From the NCBI RefSeq assembly GCF_001940785.1, contig NZ_MSLS01000008.1, positions 18,430-82,429 of the forward strand: DNA of 64,000 nt. The letters are read 5' to 3'. This stretch comes from Bacillus sp. MRMR6. Its GTDB lineage: Bacteria; Bacillota; Bacilli; Bacillales; Cytobacillaceae. Shown one piece after another: positions 17,580 through 25,935 of this stretch (position 1 is its first letter; each line of letters begins with the position of its first letter). The notes beneath the pieces are model-generated. The model was not told where the DNA came from and made no database searches. It saw only the letters and a program-made list of their open reading frames with translations. The position numbers were made by a program, and so were the translations under genes.

Positions 17580-18842
17580 CTAGCGTATTTGGCCGTTTCC
17601 TTTTATTAAGAATTTAACGGTGGTTAGTGCGGGTAATCCCATTGGACCTCTGGCATGGAGCTTTTGGGTAGAAATGCCAATTTCTGCTCCAAATCCTAAT
17701 GCACTGCCGTCTGTAAAACGAGTCGAAGCGTTGTGGTATAGTGCAGCGGCATCGACTATTTTCATAAATCTCTCCGCTGCTTGTTCATTTTCAGTAATAA
17801 TGGCCTCAGAATGCTTTGTGCCATACTTCTCAATATGACTGATGGCTTCATCTAGATGGTCGACAACTTTCATGGCGATGGCCAAGCTTAAATATTCATT
17901 TGCCCAATCATTTTCTCCGGCTAAAACTGCATTTGGAATAGTAGCAATTGCTCGCTCATCAGCATGAATAGTGACTGAATGTTCATTCAATGTTTTTACG
18001 AGAGCATCTTTATGTTTGGTAAGCCAATCCTTATGAATAATGACTGTTTCTACTGCATTGCAGACAGCGGGGCGATCTGTTTTAGCATTTACGAGTATTG
18101 GCAATGCTTTTTTTACATCGGCATCGGAATCAATGTAAATGTGACAATTTCCAACTCCAGTTTCGAGCACAGGAACGGTTGCATTCTTGACAACAGACTG
18201 AATTAATGAGGCACCGCCACGGGGAATTAATACATCAATATAATCATTCATGGTAAATAATTGTTGTGTTGCTTCACGATCTGTCCGATCGATAAATTGA
18301 ATGGCTTCTTTTGGAATCTTTGTTTTGTCTAGGGCTGTATGCATTGTTTTCACAAGTGCTTTATTAGAGTGAATGGCTGATGACCCACCTTTAAGGATAA
18401 TGGCATTTCCTGACTTTAAGGCTAATCCTGCAGCATCTACTGTGACATTTGGGCGGGCTTCATAAATCATTCCGATAACACCCAACGGGACTGTAATCTT
18501 GGATACAGCCAGCCCATTATCCAGCGTCCAGCTGGACTCGGTTATGCCTGTTGGATCTTCTAATTTTGCAACTTGGCGTAGACCCTCAGCGAAATCGAAG
18601 ATACGCTCTTTTGAAAGTGCTAATCGATCCATGAGAGAATCGGAAAACCCTTTTGCCCGGCCTTCTTTTAAATCCTTTTTGTTTGCTTGTAAAATTTCTT
18701 GATGCTGTAATTCCAACGTATCTGCCAATAGGTTTAATGCTTTGTTTTTCTCTTCAGTTGAGGCAAGGCTCAACTGTTTTGCAGCTTTTTTCGCTTCTAT
18801 TGCCTGTAGTTCAACAGATGTTCGTTCTTTTAACTTTGACAT
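17580..18842 (-). CDS. proA: Glutamate-5-semialdehyde dehydrogenase (gamma-glutamyl phosphate reductase)
   Basis: ProA reduces gamma-glutamyl phosphate to glutamate semialdehyde with NADPH, the second step of proline synthesis. The 420-aa aldehyde dehydrogenase-fold protein has the catalytic Cys261 in DRPAVCNAVETVI, the cofactor loop ILKGGSSAIHSN and the C-terminal HARGPMGLPALTT signature. It follows proB by 31 nt on the minus strand. GGGAGGGATTAT precedes the ATG. Confidence 0.95.
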   Translation of the reverse strand: MSKLKERTSVELQAIEAKKAAKQLSLASTEEKNKALNLLADTLELQHQEILQANKKDLKEGRAKGFSDSLMDRLALSKERIFDFAEGLRQVAKLEDPTGITESSWTLDNGLAVSKITVPLGVIGMIYEARPNVTVDAAGLALKSGNAIILKGGSSAIHSNKALVKTMHTALDKTKIPKEAIQFIDRTDREATQQLFTMNDYIDVLIPRGGASLIQSVVKNATVPVLETGVGNCHIYIDSDADVKKALPILVNAKTDRPAVCNAVETVIIHKDWLTKHKDALVKTLNEHSVTIHADERAIATIPNAVLAGENDWANEYLSLAIAMKVVDHLDEAISHIEKYGTKHSEAIITENEQAAERFMKIVDAAALYHNASTRFTDGSALGFGAEIGISTQKLHARGPMGLPALTTVKFLIKGNGQIR

Positions 18843-18873
18843 ATAATCCCTCCCAATTTCTCACCTTACTCTT

Positions 18874-20001
18874 TTATACTGTTATTTGTGCTTCTGAATG
18901 GCAGACAAAATCTTCCTTTTTTATTGCGAATTCCGGTGTTATAGCTGAGATTACCTTCTGCTCTAGTAATTTCTTTAATTCTGCAGATGAATAATTGACA
19001 ATACCAAGACCTATTTCAGTACCCTGACAATCATTTACGCGAATAACCGATCCTTTTTCAAACTTCCCCATTACTTGGTGGATGCCGGAAACGGTTAAGC
19101 TTTGACGATTTTTTATCATTATTTCCTTTGCGGGTTGATTAATGACGATGTCGCCCTCGGGGCCTGAATGGAAGGCAATCCACTTTTTCTTTTGATTTAA
19201 CTTATTTGAAGTTGATTTTCTTTTAAAGTAAGTACCTTTAGCCATACCTGAAACAGCATCGATGACAATATTCTTCCTGCTTGCTTTCCCTATAAATGTT
19301 GGAATCCCTGAGGCCATGGCAATTTTAACCGCTTCAATCTTTGACTTCATTCCACCTGTACCCACATAGCTTCCAGAGCCGCCAGCTGCGGCCTCTAATT
19401 CAGGGGTAATTTCTTCCACAAGCTCTAATAGAGTAGCGTTAGCGTTCGAAGTGGGATTTGCGTTATACATCCCGTCGATATCAGATAAGATAACTAAATG
19501 ATTGGCATCAACTAAGCCAGCTACTTTTGCGGAAAGGGTATCATTGTCTCCGAATTTTAAACGATCAATTGTAACGGTGTCGTTTTCATTGACGATGGGG
19601 ATCATTCCTCTTTCAAGTAAAACATTTAGGGTGTTTCGAACATTTGTATAGCGAACTTCGTCTGAAAAATCACTTCGAGTGATTAATATTTGTGCTGCAA
19701 TATAGCCATGGGATAAAAATAACTCTGAATAAGATTCCATTAATAATCCCTGACCAATTGACGCGGCCGCTTGTTTTTCCGGTAATGTATGCGGTCGCTC
19801 TAGGCAGCCAAGTTTGCGGTATCCTGCAGCGACAGCTCCTGAGGAAACTAGCACCACTTCATGGCCTATGTCTTTTAAATAGACAACTTCATCTGCCAGC
19901 TTCTCAAGTTTTTTTCTGCTGATTTCTCCATGTCGACTTGTAAGGGAACTGCTGCCGATCTTAATTACGATCCGTTGTTTCTTTGTGTTTCGGATCATCA
20001 A
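18874..20001 (-). CDS. proB: Glutamate 5-kinase (amino-acid kinase plus PUA domain)
   Basis: Glutamate 5-kinase phosphorylates glutamate in the first and usually feedback-controlled step of proline synthesis. Of 375 aa, residues about 8-265 are the amino-acid kinase fold (VIKIGSSSLTSRHG, LVSSGAVAAG, NENDTVTIDRLKFGDNDTLSA, GTGGMKSKIEAVKIA) and about 285-360 are a PUA domain. In the order P5CR-kinase-reductase it resembles the osmoadaptive proHJA operons of moderately halophilic Bacillaceae, so it may be a ProJ-type kinase with reduced feedback inhibition. Sequence reading alone cannot settle ProB versus ProJ. Confidence 0.92.
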   Translation of the reverse strand: MMIRNTKKQRIVIKIGSSSLTSRHGEISRKKLEKLADEVVYLKDIGHEVVLVSSGAVAAGYRKLGCLERPHTLPEKQAAASIGQGLLMESYSELFLSHGYIAAQILITRSDFSDEVRYTNVRNTLNVLLERGMIPIVNENDTVTIDRLKFGDNDTLSAKVAGLVDANHLVILSDIDGMYNANPTSNANATLLELVEEITPELEAAAGGSGSYVGTGGMKSKIEAVKIAMASGIPTFIGKASRKNIVIDAVSGMAKGTYFKRKSTSNKLNQKKKWIAFHSGPEGDIVINQPAKEIMIKNRQSLTVSGIHQVMGKFEKGSVIRVNDCQGTEIGLGIVNYSSAELKKLLEQKVISAITPEFAIKKEDFVCHSEAQITV

Positions 20002-20070
20002 ATCACTCCAGTATCAATTTTTATTTATTTCTCTTTTTGGAAAATTCGGATATTTGTTTTTGCACCAATG

Positions 20071-20928
20071 CTATATGGCTGTTCTACTATCTTTCTCAAC
20101 TTGAACAATTAGGTTTGAGCTGATTTCTTTAGAGCGTTTAGCGGCCTCCTTAATTGCTTGAGCAATTGCCGTGCCACCGCCGTGCTTTGCCAATGCATCT
20201 AAACCTGCAGCTGTTGTCCCGTTTGGTGATGTAACATTTTCTCTAAGAACCTTAGGTGTTTGATCTTTTTCCTGAATCATTCTTGCCGCACCAACCATTG
20301 TTTGTGCAATAATCTCACGAGTGATCTCTTTATTTAATCCGGCTTTTACACCTTCTTTTTCCATATGCTCCATTAAATAATAAAAGTAAGCAGGGCCGCT
20401 TCCAGCTATTCCTGTGAAAACATCCATTTTTTCCTCAGGGATCACGTACACTTCTCCAATACTTTGAAGTAACTTTGCTGCAATATTCATGTTTTGTTTT
20501 GACGTGTTTGCTCCTGAAGATATGGCGGTAGCAGATTCACCAATCATACTAGATGTATTCGGCATCACCCGAATGACTTGTTGTCCTGGTGGTAAATGTT
20601 GTTCTAGAAATGATGTTGTAACTCCAGCTAATACTGATAAAATCAGTTGATGTGGCTTAATGGAATGGTTGATGGATTGTAAAGAGGCTGCTGCATCTTT
20701 TGGTTTCATTGCGAGGACGATTATATCCATTTTACCTAAAGGTAAGTCTTCTTTCGTTAGCCCGTTAATCCCATACACTTCTTCAAGGTGTTGTAATCGC
20801 TCCAGGTTACTTCGATTGGATACGTAAATTTGATTTTGCGGGATCTGTCCAGCTTCCACAATTCCTGAAATCATAGCTTCCGCCATAGAACCCGCTCCTA
20901 GAAAGGCAATCTTTTTTTTATTTATCAT
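20071..20928 (-). CDS. proC: Pyrroline-5-carboxylate reductase, second copy (ProH-like position)
   Basis: This is a second P5C reductase, 285 aa, with FLGAGSMAEAMISGIV, the GIAGSGPAYFYYLMEHM motif and the TSPNGTTAAGLDAL signature. The signature has Asn where proI has Gly, and overall it is clearly diverged from proI at 13.9 kb. It heads the proC-proB-proA-(microprotein)-putP run, with 69 nt to proB. Upstream is a SigA-like promoter and no T-box, so it should not answer to tRNA-Pro charging. By analogy with B. subtilis ProH it may serve osmotic-stress proline synthesis. Confidence 0.9.
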   Translation of the reverse strand: MINKKKIAFLGAGSMAEAMISGIVEAGQIPQNQIYVSNRSNLERLQHLEEVYGINGLTKEDLPLGKMDIIVLAMKPKDAAASLQSINHSIKPHQLILSVLAGVTTSFLEQHLPPGQQVIRVMPNTSSMIGESATAISSGANTSKQNMNIAAKLLQSIGEVYVIPEEKMDVFTGIAGSGPAYFYYLMEHMEKEGVKAGLNKEITREIIAQTMVGAARMIQEKDQTPKVLRENVTSPNGTTAAGLDALAKHGGGTAIAQAIKEAAKRSKEISSNLIVQVEKDSRTAI

Positions 20929-20989
20929 CCAATCTCTCCCAACTCGTTCGTGTTTTTGTTCTTGTTTTTTCCAATGCCCTTATACTAAC

Positions 20990-21017
20990 ATGATGAAATT
21001 CTATATCAAGGGTTTTG
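20990..21017 (-). promoter_or_regulatory. Candidate SigA promoter of proC-proB-proA
   Basis: On the minus strand TTGATA and TAGTAT are 16 bp apart, about 60 bp before the proC start. No leader hairpin or T-box core lies between promoter and gene. Confidence 0.45.
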
Positions 21018-21163
21018 AGGGAATTTATGTGTATTTGATCCAATTAGTGAGGATTAGCGCTCATATTGCTCCTATTTTGGTCTAATGCGCTCTCAAGCCA
21101 AAATATCCCCGCTTAGGAGGAAATTTGAAGATTTTTTAGCTTCAGCCGCAGCTCTAATATCAC

Positions 21164-21358
21164 TTATCCAGTCAAAAATTCATAAACGATATCGTTTACA
21201 ACCTCGTACAGATCGGACTTAGGCTGCTCATTTTTTATTAGAATGATTTGTTCCGCAAGGCTCTCTAGGTCTTCATTACTCAATGGCAGTGAATCAGACT
21301 CGGTATAATACTGTTTAAAGCAATTTTTGATCATTTTGATAATTAGCAGTTTCTCCAT
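21164..21358 (-). CDS. yqzH: YqzH family small protein
   Basis: This 64-aa acidic, mostly helical protein matches the YqzH family by length, the opening (IIKMIKNCFKQYYTE) and its place beside the polY2 gene in Bacillus. Function is unknown. It diverges from polY2, so the LexA sites at 21413-21462 lie in the shared upstream region and could affect both. AGAGGTGAAGTG precedes the ATG. Confidence 0.7.
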   Translation of the reverse strand: MEKLLIIKMIKNCFKQYYTESDSLPLSNEDLESLAEQIILIKNEQPKSDLYEVVNDIVYEFLTG

Positions 21359-21412
21359 TCACTTCACCTCTAGAATATTATAGCGCTTTCTCAAAAATTT
21401 TCCATTGAATAC

Positions 21413-21462
21413 GAACGCATATTCGCTTAAGATATGAATATAATATTCTAGAACGGGTGTTC
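21413..21462. promoter_or_regulatory. Two LexA (DinR) boxes upstream of polY2
   Basis: GAACGGGTGTTC (21451-21462) fits the Bacillus SOS box GAAC-N4-GTTC exactly. GAACGCATATTC (21413-21424) fits with one mismatch. Between them is TATAAT (21439-21444), a likely -10. One box would cover the -35 region and the other the start of transcription. Confidence 0.8.
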
Positions 21463-21487
21463 TTATTTTAGTGTGGAGGAAATAGTC

Positions 21488-22747
21488 ATGGTTGATTACA
21501 GTGCGCTACCGAAAAATAAAATTTTATGTATAGATATGAAGAGCTTCTATGCAAGTTGTTCGGCTGTGATACTTGGCCTGGATCCTCTGAACTGCTACCT
21601 GGCTGTTGCCGGCAACAAAGAGCGGAATGGGAGTGTTGTGCTTGCAGCTTCACCACGTTTGAAAAAAGAGTTCGGAATCAAAACGGGTTCGAGGCTTTTT
21701 GAGATTCCTGATGACCCCCGTATTCAAGTTGTCGAGCCTAAAATGTCGACCTATTTACGTATTTCGACAGAAATCACCCGTGTGTTTAATCGCTATGTGC
21801 CAAAGGAAGCGATTCATATGTATAGTGTTGACGAAAGTTTTATTCAAGTCGATGGAGCTATTCATTTGTGGGGGGATGCAAAAACGATTGCCGAGAAAAT
21901 GAAGGCTGATATCGAGCGTGAATTCCAACTGCCGTGTGCTGTTGGAATTGGTCCAAATATGCTGATGGCAAAGCTATGTCTTGATCTAGAAGCAAAAAAA
22001 CAGGGGATTGCTGAATGGACATACGAAGATGTTCAGCAAAAGCTCTGGAATGTATCACCGCTTAAGGAAATGTGGGGAATTGGCAGACGGGTTGAAAAGA
22101 CATTAAATGGAATGGGTATTTTTACTGTTGGCCAGCTCGCTCGCTATGATTTAGGAAAGCTTGAGAAGAAATTTGGAATCATGGGCAATCAGCTGTACTA
22201 TCATGCCTGGGGTGTCGACCTTTCAGAATTAGGAGCACCAATTGTCGCAGGGCAAATAAGTTTCGGGAAAAGTCAAATCTTATTAAGAGATTATAAGGAG
22301 GAAGAGGAAATCAAGCATGTGATTTTAGAAATATGTGAGGAGGTCGCACGAAGAGCGAGATCTCATCGGAAAGCAGGGAGGACCATCAGTCTTGGGATTG
22401 GCTATAGTCAAGATGAATTAGGAGGTGGCTTTCACCGCTCTAGAACAATCAAGCAGCCGACGAATGTGACAATGGACTTATATCGCGTTTGTCTAGAATT
22501 ATTTCATGAGCATTACACCGGAAAGACCGTGAGACAAATTTCGATTACGATTGGAAATATGGTAGATGACCATCAACTGCAGCTTGACCTCTTTGACATG
22601 GGGGCTTATAAACGAAGAAAACTGGGATATGTAGTCGATTCAGTCCGCAGGCGATTTGGTTCCGGTTCGCTGCTGCGTGCTGTTTCTTATACGGCTGCAG
22701 GAACTGCTAAGCACCGAGCCACGCTCGTTGGCGGACATAAGCGATAG
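21488..22747 (+). CDS. polY2: Y-family DNA polymerase PolY2 (YqjW/UvrX type)
   Basis: This is the second, SOS-type translesion polymerase (YqjW/UvrX/UmuC-like). Catalytic residues are Asp16 in CIDMKSFYASC and Asp115-Glu116 in SVDESF. A beta-clamp motif QLDLFDM lies near residue 363. ATG 21488 follows GGAGGA at 7 nt; product 419 aa. The upstream GTG at 21473 overlaps that ribosome site and was not used. Two LexA boxes predict induction by DNA damage. The YolD-like gene follows 54 nt downstream, the usual partner in Bacillus. Confidence 0.92.
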   Translation: MVDYSALPKNKILCIDMKSFYASCSAVILGLDPLNCYLAVAGNKERNGSVVLAASPRLKKEFGIKTGSRLFEIPDDPRIQVVEPKMSTYLRISTEITRVFNRYVPKEAIHMYSVDESFIQVDGAIHLWGDAKTIAEKMKADIEREFQLPCAVGIGPNMLMAKLCLDLEAKKQGIAEWTYEDVQQKLWNVSPLKEMWGIGRRVEKTLNGMGIFTVGQLARYDLGKLEKKFGIMGNQLYYHAWGVDLSELGAPIVAGQISFGKSQILLRDYKEEEEIKHVILEICEEVARRARSHRKAGRTISLGIGYSQDELGGGFHRSRTIKQPTNVTMDLYRVCLELFHEHYTGKTVRQISITIGNMVDDHQLQLDLFDMGAYKRRKLGYVVDSVRRRFGSGSLLRAVSYTAAGTAKHRATLVGGHKR

Positions 22748-22801
22748 CAGAAAGGTAAATGTCTAAAGCTAGTAGATAAGACAAGAAGGAGAGTAGAATT
22801 T

Positions 22802-23137
22802 ATGATTCGTGATCGCGGGAGAATCAAATGGACTTCGATGATGCTTCCTGAGCATGTTAAAATGCTTAGGGATTGGGTAAAAGAAGATCAGGACGAAGAG
22901 AAAAGAGAAATGGATGAACAGCAGCTGGAGCTTATGAATGTGATTTTAGCGGAGGCAATTGAATTTAATCAGCTTGTTGCGATTACCCATTACCGGAATC
23001 GAAATTATGAAATTGTCATTGGGAAAATTCATTACTGGGATGAAGTAGGGCAAAAGCTCCATATTGTCGACCATTTCAAAGAAGGTCACCGGATTCCACT
23101 TTCAAATATCGCCGACATCCGCCTAACAAATGGATAA
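22802..23137 (+). CDS. yqjX: YolD-like family protein (YqjX)
   Basis: This 111-aa protein matches the YolD-like family, which is almost always encoded next to UvrX/YqjW-type Y-family polymerases and has been proposed as a UmuD-like partner. Typical sequence is DRGRIKWTSMMLPEHVKML at the start and a C-terminal beta-rich part (ITHYRNRNYEIVIGKIHYWD). It probably shares the polY2 transcript and LexA control. AGAAGGAGAGTAG precedes the ATG. A terminator follows. Confidence 0.87.
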   Translation: MIRDRGRIKWTSMMLPEHVKMLRDWVKEDQDEEKREMDEQQLELMNVILAEAIEFNQLVAITHYRNRNYEIVIGKIHYWDEVGQKLHIVDHFKEGHRIPLSNIADIRLTNG

Positions 23138-23143
23138 CAAAAG

Positions 23144-23178
23144 AAAAAGCGACTTTAAGCAAAAGCCGCTTTTTTTAG
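23144..23178. terminator. Terminator after polY2-yqjX
   Basis: An interrupted stem, AAAAAGCGACTT with AAAAGCCGCTTTTTT, lies between the yqjX stop and the convergent CDGSH gene. Confidence 0.72.
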
Positions 23179-23179
23179 A

Positions 23180-23383
23180 TTAATCTTGCGAAACTCGAAC
23201 TTGTGAGTCGAATTTTCCTTTATGCGATCCATCACAAAATGGTTTGTTATTTGACAATCCGCACCTGCATAGCGAAAAGGCAGGCTTTGTTTCATAGACC
23301 TTACCTTCTCCATCTACTAATTCGACATCACCAGAAATTCGCAATGACCCATTGTCATTTACTTTGATTTGAACCTTTGTCAT
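23180..23383 (-). CDS. CDGSH iron-sulfur domain protein
   Basis: This 67-aa protein carries one CDGSH motif: Cys39, Cys41, Cys50 and His54 in CRCGLSNNKPFCDGSH, the 3Cys-1His ligands of a labile 2Fe-2S cluster. The N-terminal half is beta-rich. There is no membrane helix, so it should be a soluble mitoNEET-like protein. Electron or cluster transfer is known for the family; the partner here is unknown. It is a single-gene unit. Confidence 0.88.
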   Translation of the reverse strand: MTKVQIKVNDNGSLRISGDVELVDGEGKVYETKPAFSLCRCGLSNNKPFCDGSHKGKFDSQVRVSQD

Positions 23384-23471
23384 CCTCTAGCACCCCTTAT
23401 ACAAAAATCATATTCTCTTTGAGATTATATGGAAGGGGAGGAAATTGCAAGCAATGTGCCAAGTGTGAGGG

Positions 23472-24383
23472 CTAAGATTGTTCGACGTATTTTAACAAAA
23501 ATTCGTCAATGACCCGCTCGTAATCTTTAGGATTTTCATTATAGGATTGAGCGTGCTTACCGTTAGCAGCTAGATATAGCATCTTTGGTCCTTGTTTTTG
23601 TTCATACAATTCCTTTGTCATTGTCGGAAGGATGAAATCATCATGCTCACTATGAATAAACAGAATGGGATGTTTGATATTTTGTATAACCGATATCGGA
23701 GAAACATTTCTAATGGAGTATTTGTCACGTACGCGCAGAATAATGTCTGCAATCGGAATTAATAGCTTAGGAACCATCTTAAAATCTTTTTCCAACTGGT
23801 AGGAAACTTGTTCCTTTAGGTCGGAAAATGGGCAGTCAGCAATATAAAAATCCGCACCATCTTCAAGCATACCTGCATACAAAAGCATTGTCGCTGCTCC
23901 CATCGACTCGCCGTGAATTCCAAGCAGGAGATCAGGGCCTTTCGCTCTTCTAAGCCAATCAGTAACTGCCTTTAAATCAAACTTCTCATAATGTCCAAAG
24001 CTGGTTGTTTTGCCGCCAGATTCCCCGTGGCGCCGGTGATCGTAAATAATTGCATTAAACCCGCGCTCTAAGAAAAGATTCATATACTTTATTGAATTGA
24101 TTTTTGTTTCTGTTACTCCGTGAGAAATAATGACATAACGGTTGGACTCGTGCGGCTCGACAAGCAGAGCTTTAATTGGATATCCGAAGGCGGAAGCGAT
24201 GGTTACTTCACGCTTTGAAAGAGAGTCAAATCGATCCGGATCAAATCTGCCTGCCTCTTTTTCCCGCATGACAATAAAATGCTCATCCTTCTTTTTCATA
24301 TACATAAGTCTATTTGTGAAATAGATTCCTAAAGAAAAAGTGAATAAGAATGAGATAAGAAGAGCCCGCAGCAGCTTACGCAC
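23472..24383 (-). CDS. yqkD: Membrane-anchored alpha/beta hydrolase (YqkD)
   Basis: This 303-aa protein has an N-terminal membrane helix (about 6-27) and an alpha/beta hydrolase domain. YVIISHGVTE is the oxyanion strand, GIHGESMGAAT holds the nucleophile Ser, FIHSEHDDFILP the Asp and GKHAQSY the His. It matches B. subtilis YqkD in placement. The domain probably faces outward, because the helix is followed by many charged residues. The substrate is unknown. GGAGGTG precedes the ATG. Confidence 0.82.
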   Translation of the reverse strand: MRKLLRALLISFLFTFSLGIYFTNRLMYMKKKDEHFIVMREKEAGRFDPDRFDSLSKREVTIASAFGYPIKALLVEPHESNRYVIISHGVTETKINSIKYMNLFLERGFNAIIYDHRRHGESGGKTTSFGHYEKFDLKAVTDWLRRAKGPDLLLGIHGESMGAATMLLYAGMLEDGADFYIADCPFSDLKEQVSYQLEKDFKMVPKLLIPIADIILRVRDKYSIRNVSPISVIQNIKHPILFIHSEHDDFILPTMTKELYEQKQGPKMLYLAANGKHAQSYNENPKDYERVIDEFLLKYVEQS

Positions 24384-24454
24384 AAGAACACCTCCTAATA
24401 TAGAGTATCACCAGCATTTGGTAAATTCGGATGATTTTTATTTTACCATAGGAA

Positions 24455-24483
24455 AAGCCGCTAACTCCATTTAGCGGCTTAAA
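24455..24483. terminator. Hairpin terminator in the yqkD upstream region
   Basis: Perfect 10-bp stem AAGCCGCTAA / TTAGCGGCTT (24455-24480). On the minus strand TTTTCC follows it, so it may end transcription of the 46-aa gene at 24645-24785 read toward yqkD. Confidence 0.65.
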
Positions 24484-24507
24484 GTTGCAAATCTTATCCC
24501 TCATTAA

Positions 24508-24634
24508 CGGGCAGTAAGCCCCCACCTCAAGGTTATGAGTGAAAACGAGAAATCTAGGTGGGGGATAACTGCCCGTAAATGCCCGATAAGTTCAACTAAC
24601 CATCAGTGGAGGAGGAAAAAACCCGCACTGATGG
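24508..24634. repeat. Two consecutive intergenic hairpin elements
   Basis: The first hairpin pairs CGGGCAG...CCCCCACCT (24508-24527) with AGGTGGGGG...CTGCCCG (24556-24575) around a 28-nt loop. The second pairs CCATCAGTG (24600-24608) with CACTGATGG (24626-24634). Neither has a T-run. The high-GC arms and lack of coding potential are those of REP-like intergenic repeats. Only one copy is in the window. Confidence 0.6.
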
Positions 24635-24644
24635 AAGTTTCACT

Positions 24645-24785
24645 TTATTGCTCTGAATTTTGGCGTTTGGTAGGGTGAATGGCTTTTTCGATTTCTTCAG
24701 CAGAAATCATCCGCTTTCCGGTACCAGCAGATTCTGAATAGTCTTTACCTTTTTGGCTGTATCCTTTATCCCGTTTTTGGCTCAT
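24645..24785 (-). CDS. Small hydrophilic protein, unrecognised
   Basis: This 46-codon reading frame begins MSQKRDKGYSQKGKDYSESA and ends in KAIHPTKRQNSEQ. It is highly charged, has no membrane segment, and resembles small acid-soluble or YqkK-like basic peptides only in composition. AGGAGGG lies about 13 nt before the ATG, a little far. A terminator lies downstream after the two hairpin repeats. I do not recognise it; expression during sporulation is only a guess. Confidence 0.55.
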   Translation of the reverse strand: MSQKRDKGYSQKGKDYSESAGTGKRMISAEEIEKAIHPTKRQNSEQ

Positions 24786-24885
24786 AATTGTTAAGACTCC
24801 CTCCTGAGATGGTTTCACTTATAACATGCTTATCAAGAAGGACGATTATGCATAGGCGCAAAGCTTAATACTGAATATCCAAAAA

Positions 24886-25791
24886 TTAAATGGTGTTAGC
24901 ATGAAGCTTGAAGTATCCGGTTTCAATTTTTCTTGAAAGATGAGGAAGGATGATTTCAAGTGCCTGAACGAGCTTGTTAAGGTCGACGCCGGTCTGTATT
25001 CCCATTCGCTCAAGCATGTATACAACATCCTCTGTTGCTGCATTCCCAGCAGCACCTGGAGCAAACGGACAGCCGCCAAGTCCGCCAGCGGAGGTGTCGA
25101 ACCGATCAATACCTGCTTGTAGAGAGGCCAATATATTAGCTAGTGCAAGCTTGCGTGTATCATGGAAGTGAGCGGTTATTAAGGTTTCGCTAAATTCTAT
25201 TTTTAATTTTGAGAACAGGGAATACGCCTCATTTGGTGAGGCCATGCCAATGGTATCGGCGACACTTAACTCATCCACACCAGCACCGACAAATTCACGG
25301 CAAAGCTCTAAGGCAGCAGACTCTGAAATTCTTCCTTCATATGGACAATAGAAAGCGGTAGAAATACAAGCACGGACATAGTAGTTTTTATCTTTTAATT
25401 CTTTAATGATCGGTTTAAGCTCTAAAAGACTGTCAGCAGTAGTTTTATTAATATTTTTTTGATTAAATGTATTGCTGACACCTACAAAAACGGCAACAGC
25501 CCTGCAATCTGTTGAATAAACACGATCAATACCTCTTCTGTTTGGTGCTAAGACAATATCTAGCGCATCAGGCTTAAGGCAGTCTCTAACAATTTCAGCC
25601 GCATCTGCCATTTGCGATACCCATTTAGGAGAAACAAACGAGGTAAGTTCCATTTCCTTAAGACCAGCATGTCTCAACCCCGCAATAAACTCCCCTTTAA
25701 TAGCTGTAGGAACAAATAACTTTTCATTTTGCAGTCCATCTCGCGGGCCAACCTCAATAATCGTTACTTTCTCAGGTAAATTCAGCATCAT
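24886..25791 (-). CDS. mvaB: Hydroxymethylglutaryl-CoA lyase
   Basis: This enzyme cleaves HMG-CoA to acetoacetate and acetyl-CoA, the last step of leucine breakdown. The 301-aa TIM barrel shows EVGPRDGLQNEK (metal and acid/base), SVADTIGMASP, the metal ligands in HFHDTRKLA and the catalytic Cys loop GGLGGCPFAPGAAGN. It matches YngG-type lyases. In B. subtilis the gene lies in the yngEFGHIJ leucine-degradation operon; here it stands alone with unrelated neighbours. AAAGGGGGAAA precedes the ATG. Confidence 0.9.
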   Translation of the reverse strand: MMLNLPEKVTIIEVGPRDGLQNEKLFVPTAIKGEFIAGLRHAGLKEMELTSFVSPKWVSQMADAAEIVRDCLKPDALDIVLAPNRRGIDRVYSTDCRAVAVFVGVSNTFNQKNINKTTADSLLELKPIIKELKDKNYYVRACISTAFYCPYEGRISESAALELCREFVGAGVDELSVADTIGMASPNEAYSLFSKLKIEFSETLITAHFHDTRKLALANILASLQAGIDRFDTSAGGLGGCPFAPGAAGNAATEDVVYMLERMGIQTGVDLNKLVQALEIILPHLSRKIETGYFKLHANTI

Positions 25792-25935
25792 TTTCCCCCT
25801 TGAACCTTCATAACTTTATTGTAGTGGAAATAATTTCCGAATAGCAAGAATAGAATAAACTTTGACAAATTAAAGTCTGTTCTTTTTCTAAAATGGTATA
25901 ATACTACCGGAGACTTTTTTATGGAGGAGTTTAGT

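Noticed and set aside
20992..21130. Related short segments (GCGCTCATATTGC, GCGCTCTCAAGCC) between proC and yqzH
   Set aside because: Too short and imperfect to call a repeat; no hairpin or coding frame.
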